NCBI GenBank assembly: GCA_030062745.1
Contig: CP099847.1
Coordinates: 22,718,374-22,782,373, forward strand
DNA from: Capitulum mitella
Lineage: Eukaryota > Arthropoda > Thecostraca > Pollicipedomorpha > Pollicipedidae
Reading direction: 5' to 3'
DNA length: 64,000 nt
Part shown: piece by piece, positions 49,019-62,000 of the stretch
Layout: every line of letters begins with the position of its first letter
How positions within the stretch are numbered: the first letter of the stretch is position 1
Notes under the pieces: model-generated
The model's input: the letters and a program-made list of their open reading frames with translations, nothing else
Database searches by the model: none
What the model was told of the DNA's origin: nothing
Made by a program: the position numbers and the translations under genes

Positions 49019-50854
49019 TTAACCCCCCCCCCCCCCGTCCGGAAGTAAAGATTTCCACCAACGCGCAGGAAGAGATGAGGTTGCCACTCTCACTGCCCAT
49101 TTCACTCTTAACTGAGATAGAGCAACGAAATAAAAAACGAGCGCGTAACTTGCTTTTTTCTTAATTTAGCGATTTGCAGTTCGAAATCTTCGGACCACCT
49201 CGTCACCTTTCAGGTCACGTGGAATTAGAATATTATGTCGTTTGCCACCGCTGACGTCATCGTAGTAGTGTTACATTAGAAGGATCTGCAAGTTATGCTT
49301 TCGTATAACTTTCGTGGCGACTTGGTATTAAAAGTGACCAACCCTGACATTCAGTTACTGTTATTGTTTCTCTGGTTCAAAGTCAAATCAACGAGAGACC
49401 AGATGTCGTTACCATTTTTTGTCACATGGCGGTAATGACAAAAACTATGTGTGTTCTGATCATCGAATACGCGGTGTTCTGATCATCAAACAGGAACTGA
49501 AATCAGCGTCAAAAATTACCCGAAGACCGATCCAAAGGCATGTTGTGTCCAAATAAGGCCAGTATCCTCACCTGATCTTGGAAAGATCACTGACATTTCA
49601 AACCCCTGTAGGTCACTAAGCACGCGATGAAACAGCCATGAATAAAAAAAGCTGGCTCCATGTTACCTGAAACCCCTGAGAAAGCAGCCGAATCATAACT
49701 CAGATCTAGGTCAATTTACAGGGTCACAAGGATGACGTCGTATCAGGGTTACTTAACATGACCTAAAAGAATTTCTGAGGGTGAATGCGCTAAAAGAATA
49801 ATGACTTAAAGTAACTTTTGAGGGAAAATGCTACATCAGTTATAGTGAGTTTCATGTTCTTGACAGGGGCCGTTCGCCGGTAGTCTCAAGGATCCTCACG
49901 GAAGATCCGGTGAGCGTTGAATTTCTGAGAATGTCTTAGGACACTTATTTTTTATCACTGCCTTCCACAAACCAGACCTGTCGTATAGTTGTGATACAAG
50001 CGGCTATCTATTTATCTGTAACCGGGAAATAAGAAGCTGGGACCTTACGCGCGGCTACAAAATGCCTCACTGTCATTATTAGGTAGCTAAAAATGTCCAA
50101 CAACAAACGCCGAAGGCCAGAAACATCAGTTTTAAACATTCAGTGAACACAACTGTACTCACGCTTTCGTGATACAGGCCAAAATGGGGGAGGGGTGTTA
50201 AGACATGTTCCAAAGAAACCTGCATGATTCATCACCCAATGGTTGTGTAGTTTGCAAAGTTAGCGTCACGGGCGGGTTGATACGGGCCGGTCCGTCCAAA
50301 CTGACTTTTATGCTGTTGAAATAAGACGCATTCAGTCTTCGACCTGACTCATAATAACGTAATGCACCGATAACACTCTTAACGAAATGCATTCCAAGGC
50401 AATGTTCCCGTCATGCAGGAAACGTGCGTTAATGTAGATACCTGTCAGTCAGCTGTATGATGCAATAACCATCCGTCTTCTTTTTCACGGAATTTTTCAC
50501 TATGGTATATTTAATCATCCGATACCGACCAAAATGTTTCTTGAGAATATTTGAAAGTGAGCAGGTTATAGATATTTCATTGAACTGTCCGTGACAATAT
50601 AAAACACACCAAAATGTTCTTTTTAGTGTACATGACCACGTCGAAGTGCGCGATTTTTAGAAAGCGCGATATCCCTCAAACATGACTTCCAGAAACATGA
50701 CCTAGAACCGCCGCTGTCATTTTTGAGATTTTTGTCAAAAAAAGGCCGCCAAGTTTCGTAAAGTCACTCCTAAGAGGCCGAGAATGACGAGCAAAAAAAT
50801 CGGAATGAAATGGAAGCGTCCCCCGCCCCAGCATGGGAAATGGAATAGGGTTAA
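49019..50854 (+). mobile_element. TTAA-bounded nonautonomous DNA element, copy G (1.84 kb)
   Basis: Starts TTAACCCCCCC (long C-run) and ends GGAATAGGGTTAA, the B/F terminal sequence. The right subterminal region has CCCCCGCCCCAGC, the G/C block seen in other copies. It is longer than B and F, with a different middle that shares a TTGAGATAAAGC-like phrase with intron 2 near 7020. Sites such as TAGGTCACT near 49610 and ATGACCTAAAA near 49760 continue the AGGTCA theme. No ORF. Confidence 0.6.
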
Positions 50855-52450
50855 CCCTCGTCAGCATTCGTCAGTCATCTTCGAGAGTGCTGGACAGGGG
50901 TCGGTTGTACGACCTCCAGCCATTTCCAAACCGGATGGGATAGCGCGGCGATACAAAAAGCAGGTATGTAACTTGATTATTTTGCTGCGCAATGATATCC
51001 TATTTGACCCTTTGATCTCGCCCAGGGACAGCACGGGCGACCTCAAACGTCATTTTATTGTATTGGGATTCTCACTGGACCTATAGCACGTGACCTAGAG
51101 GATACTTTTGAGGGGCCCAAAACAAATTCTGATAATGAATGTTGCTAAGCAAATTAACGCTTTCGATTACTTAAATGACCATGCAAGGTCAAAAAAGATC
51201 AAGAACGGTTAATGACTTCGAATCATGATTCTGACCTAAGATAATCTTGACCCAAGTTAGGATTTAAGTCGACACCATGGTTGTCACTTGTGACGGGGGT
51301 TTTCGCTACGTTGTGTTTGAACAACACCACAATAATCTGCGTGGTGAGGATTTTGAGGCCTTCCGGTCGAGTTTCACCCCGCGAGCACGCTGGCGGTGCC
51401 CGTTGGGGTCCCCCGACAGTACCGCGTCTGCCAGACGCAGCTGAGACGCCTCGCACTTCCGTCTCAGAGGAGCCGTCGCCTGCCATGACTTGGGGACGTC
51501 GAATACTGTTGGCCTGCAGATGCGCAGTGTACGCGATCTGCGACCAAAAATAAAAAAAAAATAAAATGAAAATAAATGTTTGGAGCCCTTGCAAATGCCA
51601 ATCGATCATATACGTAGTTCGTGCTCATGAAAAGGAATTATCCAGCGCGGGGTGAGCGGCAGAAATCGGGGCGGTCGGGTGGACTGATAGATGGGTTCCT
51701 GTACCTCCACAGATATCATTTGAGGCTGCCCAAGCGGTAACGGGTAAAAGAGCCTTCCCACGTCGGTGGTGTAAAATCTTGGGCAGCTGGGCCCCTCTCA
51801 TTACTGGATACAAATTTATTCCCTTCCGAGGCCCGTTGCCAATGCCAATACCGTTTCCCACCAGTCCGCTACCGCTGGGTCCTAATCATCCCCCCCCCCC
51901 CTTCCCACGTCGGTTCTCTTCGCATGAGATGCGTTACTGTCCGTCCTTAGTCACAGAAAAATCCTCGATTGGCCCATTTTTCCTCCAGTGGTGCGGGCTT
52001 ATCAAAGCAACAGATTCAATCGACGCAGAATAAATGCTCAGATCCCAAAATTCTCAGCAATTTAGAGTAGAATCCAACCTGGATCTACAGACAAAATCTC
52101 GTCCATCGCAACCCGGTTCCCGATCCCCGTCCCTGGACTAACTGGGACGTTCTTCTGGGCGATCCTTGGATCTGGTGAAACCATGCGGCGTGGCGTCTCA
52201 GTCAGCGATGACGACAACGAAGTGACAAAGACTCACCTCCAATCTAAGCACACTCATCGGCCCTAGTCCCAATTAAGTTGATTTATTGAGTTATCGCCCC
52301 TTGATCGGTATTGGGTCGTTTGTTTCCCGGCCTGACCTTGACCTTTCCCGGCGCCTTCTCTTTGTTTCTTGCCTCGCCTGCATTGGTCACCAGTCCTGAC
52401 GAGGACCTGGATCCCCGCCGGGTGCCGCAATATCCCCACCTCCCACTGCT
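50855..52450. other. Intron DNA, partly repeat-like
   Basis: AGGTCAAAAAAGATCAAG at about 51186 suggests another AGGTCA-type remnant after copy G. A GC-rich patch (51360-51480) opens short frames. I recognise no gene. Confidence 0.35.
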
Positions 52451-52455
52451 GTGGT

Positions 52456-52593
52456 TCCAGCCCACCTGTTCCTCAGGTGATTATTCCCTTTCTTCAGACG
52501 GAATTCCTTCGCCAAGCCTGGGCTCCAGCCCATCCGTTCCGTAGGTGATTTTTCCCTTCCCTCAGGCGGAACTCCATCGCCAAGCCGGAACCA
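52456..52593. repeat. Tandem duplication with about 69-bp period
   Basis: CCAGCCCACCTGTTCC at about 52458 recurs as CCAGCCCATCCGTTCC at about 52527. The following CAGGTGATT, CAGACGGAATTCC and TCGCCAAGCC blocks are likewise duplicated with substitutions. Confidence 0.8.
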
Positions 52594-53089
52594 AGCGTAT
52601 ATCCGCAACGGGCGTCTACCAAACCCAGGCTACTGCCAAGATGCCTGGCGCTCCGCCCCACACTGCCGGTGTGTTTACCCAAGCTCGCCTCTGCTTAAAT
52701 ACGTTACCAAACTTCTCTCATTATTGGCCGGTGAATCGCCCTTTTCTCGATACTTTACCTGCCGATTTTAGCTGTCGGCCCCGTACTTTGTATTGCACCT
52801 AAGTTCTCCCTCCATGAATTGAGATCCAGAGTAATATGACGAATTGCCCCCCATTGGGGCTAATGTAATGTAATGCATTCACTTCTGCCTTTCCGCGACT
52901 TGCACCCTTCGGTTTCAAGAAGGTGTCTCCGCGGATAGAGCCGCTGGATACGAATCGTCTTAAGATGGTCAGCCCTGACGTTCCGCCCCGTCCGTCCGGC
53001 CAATGCCCACGCGGGGTTGTCCATCTCTCGGCATCTTGTCCGTCTCATCATCATCGGTCGGCTCTCAGGCTCGCAGGGGTATCGTCCCC

Positions 53090-53330
53090 CAACTGTGACG
53101 TCACCGGCCCAGTATGGCCGCCCCGTGGTCAGTCGGCCAATCGTCACGCATGACCGACCTCCGGCCCCTCCCCCCAGCTCGGCTCGCCGGCGGGGAAGGG
53201 GAGCAGTGGCCCCCTTACTGTGACGTCACCTGCCTCAGGCGTTCCGCGGCCGGACGCCACGCGCCCCGCCATCCCGCAAAAGGCCCGAATATAAGGCGTC
53301 ACTAAACGTCGTCTGTGATACTGAATAAGT
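53090..53330 (+). promoter_or_regulatory. Possible promoter with two CRE palindromes and a TATA-like box
   Basis: Perfect TGACGTCA at 53096-53103 and 53221-53228, both followed by CC, in a CpG-rich stretch. GAATATAAGGCG at about 53288-53299 is a reasonable TATA box about 65 bp downstream. The arrangement (CRE, CRE, TATA) points along the plus strand, where gene 2 lies. No first exon could be assigned, so this may equally be part of a repeat. Confidence 0.25.
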
Positions 53331-54593
53331 GGTCTCGGTCGGGCCTTACTCATTGGCTTTGCTCGATTTAATTAAGGCTCACCAAAGGATCTCTGCTAGA
53401 AGTTATTACCCGCACCAATGCTCAGCAAGCCGAAACTTTAAAATAATTTTCCACTTCACAGTTTTGTCACTGTCAGTTTTGCTGAGTTGTGCAGCATCAA
53501 TGCGATTTGCTGGATAGATCATTAACGAAACACCGGACAACTGATCGGGGGCGGGAGGTACTATGGCTGATGTACTACTAATTTAGGCGTGCAGCCGTGC
53601 GACTTCCGTCGGTCCGCACTACATATTTGTTTCAGACGCCCAGTGTTTATCTTACGTATGTGATATCTACTGCGGAGAGAAAAACGCTCCTTTTACGTGC
53701 CAGTGATTCTTAATTTATTTCATGACGTCTACGCTGCCAGACACGCCCTTGGAAAACCCCGCAGTAAGAAAGACAAGTTCCCGTTTAACATACTGGACCT
53801 GAAATGATGCCAGTTACATACGTTAACTAGGTGTTCGTCCTCACAATTATTCAGGGTAATTTGATTATAGATATTGATTCGGGACTATGACGAACTCGCC
53901 TAATAATACTTCGAAGAAATTGCTTAGGACATGAATTGGTTACCGTGGTGCAACCCAAAATAAATTTTACAGTGCGGGCCCAGATCTTGTCAAGGAGACG
54001 TTTCCGCGCAATTCGAGCCGGATCAAAGTCCAAGACCAGCCTAACCGCCTGCTCGGCTATAACACCGACGAAAATAATAGTTGGTTATCGTGACGGAACC
54101 TGAGATCAATTTTTCAAAGCGGACTAAAAATCTCCTTCCGGCGACGAATCTTAATGATACGAACCGGATCAAAGTCATATAGCAGCCCCGCAGTCAGCTG
54201 AACTCTAAACCGACCTCAGATCCGCCATTCTCCTCGCGCGTCGCTCCTCAGTCCGAACACTGGGGCCCATCTCCGACGTCCATTCAGGAAATTTCGTTCA
54301 CGGTAATGAAATGATTGTAATGAAATGATTACTCGTATATCGCATTTTTCATCCCTTTGTTGTTAGTTAAACTACGGTGATGGGTGTTATTGCCGGGGGG
54401 CGGGGAGAATTCCCCTCACGTTTTGGCTCGTGGTGGGGGCGCCCGCTTTACGCTGCGGCAAAAAAAAACAGGCTTCAAAGAAAAATGACAAAAATGTCCT
54501 AAATCCAATCCCCAATAAATACCGAATCCGGGGAGTTTCTCCTTTTTTGCTGAAGGAGAGCTTTTTTAAACCTTTAGCATCCATAAGCCTCCA

Positions 54594-54655
54594 GGCCAAC
54601 CATTAGCCAACCATTAGCCAATCATTAACCAACCATAAGCCAACCATTAGCCCCT
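54594..54655. repeat. 11-bp tandem repeat AACCATTAGCC
   Basis: Five to six copies of AACCATTAGCC with small variants (AATCATTAACC, AACCATAAGCC). It is short and intronic. Confidence 0.9.
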
Positions 54656-55729
54656 TCCCCACATACAATGATCAACCACTCCTCGAGGACGAGCGCTCGT
54701 TACAGGTAAGCGTTCTCGTACAGGCCAAGTGACTCTGAAATGGTCGGCGCCCCATTCAGGCCAGGCACCTCCTTCTTGTACCGATGTTCTTGTACAGATG
54801 AGACGTCTCTAAAGAATTTGGCGCCCCTCACAGACCAGACACGATGCAGGAGTCCCTAACAGGGCAGCCCCCCCCCCCCATACAGATTAGGACCCCTCTG
54901 GAGCTCGGCGCCTTTGGCGAACGAGGCGCCCCTCAGGGGGCGCCCTGTACGCATCAAGCACCCCTCGCATATTTGGTGTCCCCTCTACATGCCAACACGT
55001 TCGTCGGAGGCACCTTCTAGACCAGACACGTGTACGATGCAGGCACCTCTTTCAGGCCAGACGCCCCCCACAAATCAAGCGTCCCTCATATGTTTGGTGC
55101 CTCATCCTTAGACCAGGCGCTCGTTCGGCACTCATACACGTATCTAAGTATAGAAATGCATGAGTATATGCACCTTTAAATCCGTAAATATGTAAGTAAA
55201 CCACCAATTCGTTCTAAATAAATGGCGCCCCTGCTGGTGATCGGCGCCAGCTTTGGAGGCTGGCGCTCCTGGACGAATGGTCCCCTGCCATTTTTTACCG
55301 CGTTTTCATCCCCTTACTACGACACGCCCTATACTGAGAAACACACACCATGATCAGCCACCGCCGGCGATCTAACCCATATACGCTCACCTTAACCTAA
55401 AATGCTGCCTATCGAAAGAAATATATCCATGCTGCGGTACACCGGCTACCGTTAGATATATCCCCACGTAAGCGACGCCGTACCCGGACATTAAGTACCC
55501 GTCAGTATGTCGTCAATGGTTAGCCGGTGGTTCGAAGGTTCACTGGGCCGTGTCCCTTGGACGTCAGCTGTCACCTCCGTGGTGGCCATTAGCCCCAATT
55601 ATTGCTCGGGAACTCCGATGGACCAGGTCATCTGCGGCAAACGGTGGGTCGGGCTGGTGAGTCAGAGGAGTCTGTGGACTTACCTGCGCTGCAACGACCG
55701 TAGTCTGGGTCGGTAGCCAGTTTTGGAGA

Positions 55730-56700
55730 CCTCTTGGCGTTTCAGCACGGCGCCTTAACGCTACGTGATCTTCAAACGGACGGCAGCCGGAGGGCCGACG
55801 AGCCTTGGCCGAGCCCCCGGTCAGGTAAGCCGGCCGCAGCTGAGTCCGGGATCAAAAGGACCCGGCCTCACCCCCGCCGCTCCGCAACGTGCCAAACGGC
55901 TGGCAGCTCCCCGGGCACGACCGTCCAGTGAAACGGCCCCAGCAAGCCTGGACCCGCCGTTCTTTGCCGTTCTTGTCGCCCGCTCTGTTTCCCGGCCGAA
56001 GCCTCCCAGGCTCCTTCTTCCTCTCCTCTCGCTCGTCTCTGCTCCGTGGTCCTGCCGGCGTCGGGTCTCCCAGATCCCCTGACTGGTGTTCGTGAGTCGC
56101 AGTTTTCCTGTGCGCCACCGGTCATTTCCCGCCGGTGGGTCGTTGCCTGAGGAGGCGGCCTGTTCGTCCCGACACCGCTGGTCTGGATCGCCGCTGCCGT
56201 CACCTCCCGCCGAAATGCTTTCGTCGCTCGCACCTGCGGTCTTGCGCCGAGACGTTTTCGTGGGATTTTGTTGGGATGTTTCCCCGGTCGGCGGGCTGTT
56301 TGCGTCCTCTCCTGGCCGTGTTGTAGTTTTGGCTGGTTTGACCGTCGCGGCCTTACGATTTGTTTTGACTTTGGCAAAGGCCAGATGCGTGGCCAGACGG
56401 TGTCGTGGTGTTTCATAACCGCATGCCGGATGAATGGTTTGACGGCGAGGTGCTCTTAGCGCCACATGGCTGTCTGCCTGATGAATTTCGACTGGATACA
56501 TGCGCGCCACGGGTGAATCATTTCGACTAAAAACTGTTTTTTTTTGTTTGTTTTTGTTTTACTCTAGCGAAGGCCAGGTGCGCGGCCGGACGGTGATGTG
56601 ATGGCCATGACTGCATCCCCAATTGTTTGACGCCGGAATGTTTTAGCGCCGTCAGGTCGTTCGTTTGACGCCTTCGGACCGGACGCCCGCGAACTCCAGG
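55730..56700. other. GC-rich region with long but unsupported ORFs
   Basis: A 229-codon minus frame (55821-56510) and several overlapping plus frames run through Arg/Pro/Ser-rich sequence. Two phrases, GGCAAAGGCCAGATGCGTGG (about 56374) and GCGAAGGCCAGGTGCGCGG (about 56566), are diverged copies about 192 bp apart, each followed by ...TTTGACG...TTAGCGCC. This indicates a decayed tandem duplication. No domain, start context or splice pair supports a gene. Confidence 0.4.
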
Positions 56701-56986
56701 TCGATTGTTTCTCTTGGCCCGGTGGCTTAGTCATATGCTCCTTGATCATTATTGCGGCGTCCTCACGTCTTCAGTTCCCACCTGCCGAGGCCAGGCCAGG
56801 GGGGGGCTGGCTGCTGGTCACCGGGCGCGACGCCGTCTGCTCTCCGGTCCTTGGACTTCCGAGGCTCAGCCCGTGGGAAAAAAGATATTACCAAGTTACA
56901 CAGCCATACGTATGAGGTTTGTTATCCTTTCACCACCGTTGCCGTATCGTGATTTCTCCATTATATGCCCTTGAAACAGAGACAAT

Positions 56987-56999
56987 AGGTCAATGACCT
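56987..56999. promoter_or_regulatory. Perfect inverted AGGTCA repeat with 1-bp spacer
   Basis: AGGTCAATGACCT is a perfect IR1 of the nuclear-receptor half-site. A second TGACCT follows at 57006-57011. In arthropods IR1 is the consensus binding site of the ecdysone receptor/ultraspiracle heterodimer. Function is not shown; it lies in gene 2's large intron. Confidence 0.5.
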
Positions 57000-58382
57000 G
57001 CCAATGACCTAAAGCTTTTTCGAGAACACGTAAAAAAGTTATAAACTAAGCTACGCAACATTTCACAACGATAAGATCAAACGTTCTGGGTAACTTTCGA
57101 AAAAACCTGGTGGGTTGCACTAATCCCGCCACTGTACTGGCGATGGTTAAAACCAATACTGATCGTTTATAGGGGCCACTTCGTGAACCGGCCCACCCGG
57201 ACCATGGTCCGAAAGAGCTCACGAGGGCAATGCGAACGGTGCGGGGTCCTGTTCAGTGGCCGGACACCGATCGCCCGCGGTCGACCCTAAAAGGTCCAAA
57301 CCCTATTTGGATCTACCCCCACACACACATATGCTCTTTCGAGAGCCATCCACGTAGTCTCCTTTCGCTGTATCTCTTGGTTTCATGTAGGGCGCATCGT
57401 AAAAATACGTTGCGTCGTCACAAAGAATGCGCAGTGAAATAAAAACTACAGCACAAGTGCAAACGACATCCTAGTGAAGCAATAGGCAACAGGCAAAAAA
57501 ATAATATCCCTGCCTGTGAACTTCACTGTGGTTTCCCGTTCCGACTGGACACGCACCGTAAACCAATACCTCAGTGGCGTATCACCCGTATTGTGCAACA
57601 GTGTGGTGCAGACCTGTCGGGGATTCCTCAAAGACGAGCCATATAAGGCGTAGAACACAAGCACGCATTGTTCACATGTATTTATTTACGAGACATGCCT
57701 TGGAATGACGCATAACGGGTAAATATGCACACATACATTGTTCCCGATTCCTAGTAAAGTTCCGAAATCCGCCAATATATGAGAACAGTGGAACGTTACG
57801 GTAACGAAATGTCGCAGTAAGCTGAAGAAAGCTTCTATCCAGTATTTGCCGGACAGTCTGTCGTAACTTCTATAAACGTAGGTACAAGAAAGGCAAAATA
57901 TCGATCCAGCTGAAAATAGATAAAATCTTAAGGTAAAGAGCGGAACAACGCATCTGTTATTCCAGTTCACAACTAATCGGCTCATTACATTAGCACTGTT
58001 GTAACATCCGTTAGAAAGCTTGTCTGTGTTTTTCTGCCACATAATTGGTTGTGATAACAGTGAGCCCATTTTGATAGCGTATGGTGGCGCGGTAAAAACA
58101 GTTTTTTTCCGAAGGAGATCTGCAACGACAGGAAATTCCAGACGTCTCTTATCCCAGAATACTCCAGAAACCTATATAACATCTAATGATTATCTGGTTA
58201 TCACTGGTGTCGGTACACGTTTGGATCAGTTTGCTGGAACGAGAAAACACGAGAGATTGATATGAGACATGCTGGAGCTTCCACTCCACTCCTACAGTTC
58301 CCCTACATAGTTTTAGGTCAGTGACTTTGAGCGGCAATCAAAGCCTGAGCAAAGCCCGCTAACCAAGCCGTCTGTTCTCCAG

Positions 58383-59081
58383 GTGGACTATCGGCACTGG
58401 CAGACACTGGGATCAGCGCACGCGAGCCGACTGTCCGCGCGACGGCACCGCAGCCGGAGTCCTCGAGCAGCCGATCCGGGCCCGCCGCAGCCGCCCCCAG
58501 CGGCGACCGGCCGCAGTCCTAGTGTGCCGAGCCCCCGCCGGGCGGCGCCAGAGTCGTCGGGCAGCCTGAGCAGCGCCGGGTCGTCGACGACTATGACCAG
58601 CCTGTCGGCGTCGCTCAGCATGAACAGCTCGCTCGGTCCGGGCAAGGTGCGGGCCATGTTCCAGGCGCGCCGTCAGGGCGGCGGCTCCAACCAGGGTTCG
58701 CCGGTCGGCTGGGACAAGAGCTACCCGCTGGAGCCGATCCAGAAGGGCGCCAAAAGCGGCGCGCGCCGCACGCCGCCGGCCAAGAGCGGCGCGCGCCGGC
58801 CGCCGCCGCAGCCGACGGTAAGTGGGGGACGCCGGCCGCCGGCGCGCGGCAACGCCACCATGCGGCGGGCCAAGAGCCACGGCAGCCTGGGAGAGCCCAC
58901 CCCGACCGAGCCCAGACGGGGCGGCAGGCAGGCGCGGAGTAACTCGTTCGACTCGCGCGCCAAGGGGAAGCCACCGCAGCGGCCGGAGCAGCGCGGTCCG
59001 GCCAAGGGCGCACCCCAGCGCAAGAAGCAGACGGGCGGGCGCCAGGAGGCGGCCGGCCTGCGGGCGCGGCAGCCGCCCAGG
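58383..59081 (+). CDS. Gene 2, exon of 233 codons
   Basis: Acceptor GTTCTCCAG, donor CCCAGG|GTGAGT, phase 0 at both ends, continuing HVQ|VDYRHWQTLGSAHAS. It is rich in Ser, Arg, Pro and Gly. The least biased block is SASLSMNSSLGPGKVRAMFQ, followed by GWDKSYPLEPIQKGA. This looks like a conserved short motif inside disordered sequence. Repeated AKSGARRTPP/AKSGARRPPP follows, then RRAKSHGSLGEPTP and RSNSFDSRAKGK, which look like 14-3-3 or kinase-site-type serine motifs. The minus-strand frames of 155 and 211 codons are shadows of the GC-rich coding. Confidence 0.78.
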
Positions 59082-62000
59082 GTGAGTGTCGCCGACGGAG
59101 GGCGACGGCCGCCCGGTGTGCTGTCCGGAGATCGCGTGCCAGCATGGCGTGCCGTGCTAGCAAAGCCTGGCTTTCAGCGCGAGCCGTCTGAAGCCGGCCA
59201 GGATCTGCATATATGCGCCGACGACAGCGCTTCTGAGCCGCCGCTGACACTTCAAACCATTTGTTACTCTTGATATCAGACAGATCAACGATTAAAATCC
59301 CATTAGTCTTAGGATCGTTTCGTTATTAATGTCTACGCTACACAAAGGGCCTTCAGGAAGGTACCAAAAACTCCATAATATAGTCGGAAACAAGAAACAT
59401 GAAAACCAACAAAATGGAAGTTCATAGAGATCATGGACAACGATGAGCGACCCTTTTGTATTTATTCAGGACAACAGCGTGCTTCGCAGTGGTGTTGCGT
59501 AACACACGAACAAGCCTTGCATCAGCGAGCAGCCCTTTACGACTGCATGAAGGCGGGCTAAATTCCAGCACGGCGTCACACGACTCCCTGGTCTGGACTC
59601 ATGCCTTCCGGTGTTGCCCTAGCTGAGACAGGCCAGGCTTCGCGACAGATGACCGTTGTACCGGCCGCACTGCCGACGGGACCCCATTTGTATGACTGTG
59701 GCCTAAAACTGCTCGGTCAGGATAGGGCTCGTCCAAGATATTGTTGCTGTCCCGTAAACACAAACATTCGTCCCAGGGGAGGGGGGGTATTGTGAAGAGG
59801 GGCCTGTGGTGACGCCTGGAAAAGTCCATACCAACTACGTAGGTGGAGGTAAATGGAAACCAAGAAGCAGGGACCAGAGCAGAAGAGCATTTCGTGCTTG
59901 TCCTGCTTCTTCCTGGTACGAACTCGACGAAGCCTGACTTGGGCTCAGCTCACTGACAGCGACCGGGTCGCTGTCAGTTTACACCAGAGCAAAACAAAGA
60001 AATTATTCGCACTCCGATTTCGTTGATGAGGTAGTCAGAGCGAGTCGCAAGACACCGTCGCACGCGCTGGGGTCCCCTTAACGACCCTTTAGAAAGAGCC
60101 GCTCGGGCTGAAAGCGTGTCGGAAGATTGGCCGTCGGCCGACAGGCGCAGGTCGATTCTCGGCAACGCCACGGCGGCACCGACGGATAGTTGAAGTGCTG
60201 CATGGCACCCCACGGGATTCGGCTTGCTTTTTTAGACGAAGTGCTGCAGTCGTTCGCAGTGCGCCACGAGCTTCAGGATTTCGATCAAGTTTTGAGTTGT
60301 CCCGATCGAGGCACAGCCGTGTCATCAAAGCTCATAGTACGTGGACTAACGTCCTACGTATTTCTTGGGACGTTTCCAAATTCCCTCCACGTCTTCATAC
60401 ACGTCTTCACACACGTGTCATCAGCCAGTCTCGTCTCTGCCCAACTCTTTTTACACACAAAGTTCCAGGTGCTCCAGAAACATCAATATGCTAGTTCCTT
60501 TCGGGTTAATAGCGCAGAACAGTTGGTAATCGACTCATCATCCGGCCAGTGTCATATGCCCCTGCGTTTAGATCTTTATTGAAACTGGACAACATCACAG
60601 AAAGAGGTACTGGAGGTGGCCGTCTTTCCTCTGATTGGACAAAAAGATGCTATTCACGGGAACCGAACATTAGCCCAACAGGGTTCGCACATTCCTTTCT
60701 CAGATATTTGCGGAAAACGCGGAAAGACCTGTGTTTATTCTGACCAGAGTTGGCTCCAAAAAAAACATGCTATTGGATTACTCTTTGTGTTGCTGTTCTT
60801 GAACCTGTCTAATATTTAAGCTGCTTTTTATTTATATGTTATTAACCTCTTTTCCAATTAATTTACTGATATCAAGATGGCTAGTATTGAACTCGATCTG
60901 CCTTCGAGTGCGTTAGGGTCAATGTCGGCCTTTTCAGCAAAGACCTAGAATCCTATAGAAAATCAAAGCCCTGGCCTTCAACAACATCCATCAATCGACC
61001 ACCATCGATTACGGTGCTGTCGCAGCCAGTCCGCGTCAATAAACGCCACTAGACAACTACGGCGGGGATAGATTTGCAATTACAGGTATCATAGCGGTAA
61101 ATGTTTGATTTCCGGAGCATACCGCAGCATGGTTTCCAGCCAGAATCGCCGCCAGAAATGATGACACGAAAAAGGCCGACTAAAAACGAGCCCACGTGTT
61201 GTGGTTTGCTAGCAAAGGAAATACAGTGGCGTCGTCAGGGTTGCAACAAAATGTTCTACGTTTCACATTTGCATGCTCTCGTGCTTTAAATGACGAACCA
61301 GCGTTGGCTTATCAATTGGACCCTTAAGAAAAGCTGAACGCGGCTTGTGAACATGAGTGAGGAGACATCGCACAAGATGAGCCGTGAACGTCGATCTACT
61401 CCGGAGTGCCGCTGTCGTCGCGTCGCATGGCACTGTCGGAGTGTCGCCGTTGAACTGCCAGCGACTGTTCCGCTTCCAGTGTCCGCCTGTTGGGCCGTAA
61501 GAATGCCGGACATTCCGAGAACCGGCCGCACCGTTCTGGAACATTCCGGGAAGGCGTACTTGCACCGTGTCGTCAGCGTCTGAAGGACTTCGTCAGGAGG
61601 GCGCCAGCCATCGAAAAACATGTTTGACTTCTTCCATACCATCCAGTTCAGGCCGTGACAAGTTTTTTCCTCTTTTTTTGTACCCGTGGCCCGGGGAAAT
61701 CGCCGGTTCCTGCGTCTTTGCTCGTGGCTTCAATGGCGTACAATGGGCGAAGGTGCGGCGTGGATCGATTGCGCCCGGCTCCCGGGTCACCTGGGCTTCC
61801 AGCAGGGCGACCTCGCGGACGGCTCTGCCGACGTCACATGCAATACAGGCGGCCTTGTTTGGTGCCGTTTCCATGGTTGTTGGCGCGTAGTTCCCGAGCT
61901 TCAGGGCAGGTGGAGCAGGAGGCGACACCCACTGCCGACACTCGCAAGTGGCCGACAGCATGGGCTCCGGCTCCGTGAGTGACCTGACCTCGGTTTGGCC

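Larger units (their letters stand above)
45568..58382 (+). other. Large intron of gene 2 (12.8 kb), content
   Basis: Includes a CpG-rich block (47340-47860), a transposase relic (48690-49018), element G (49019-50854), a 69-bp tandem duplication (52456-52593), a possible CRE/TATA promoter region (53090-53330), an 11-bp AACCATTAGCC repeat (54594-54650) and a region of decayed GGCGCCCCTCAGG-like repeats (54700-55290). At 55500-55720 a possible exon (MSSMVSRW to GKRWVGL, donor GTGAGT) lacks support. No exon of gene 2 is certain here, so the phase 0 joining of 45567 to 58383 is the simplest reading. Confidence 0.5.

Noticed and set aside
55821-56510. 229-codon minus-strand ORF
   Set aside because: Arg/Thr/Gly-rich with no domain; several other long frames overlap it on both strands.
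58615-59250. 211-codon minus-strand ORF
   Set aside because: Antisense shadow of gene 2's exon, whose plus frame has matching splice sites and phases.
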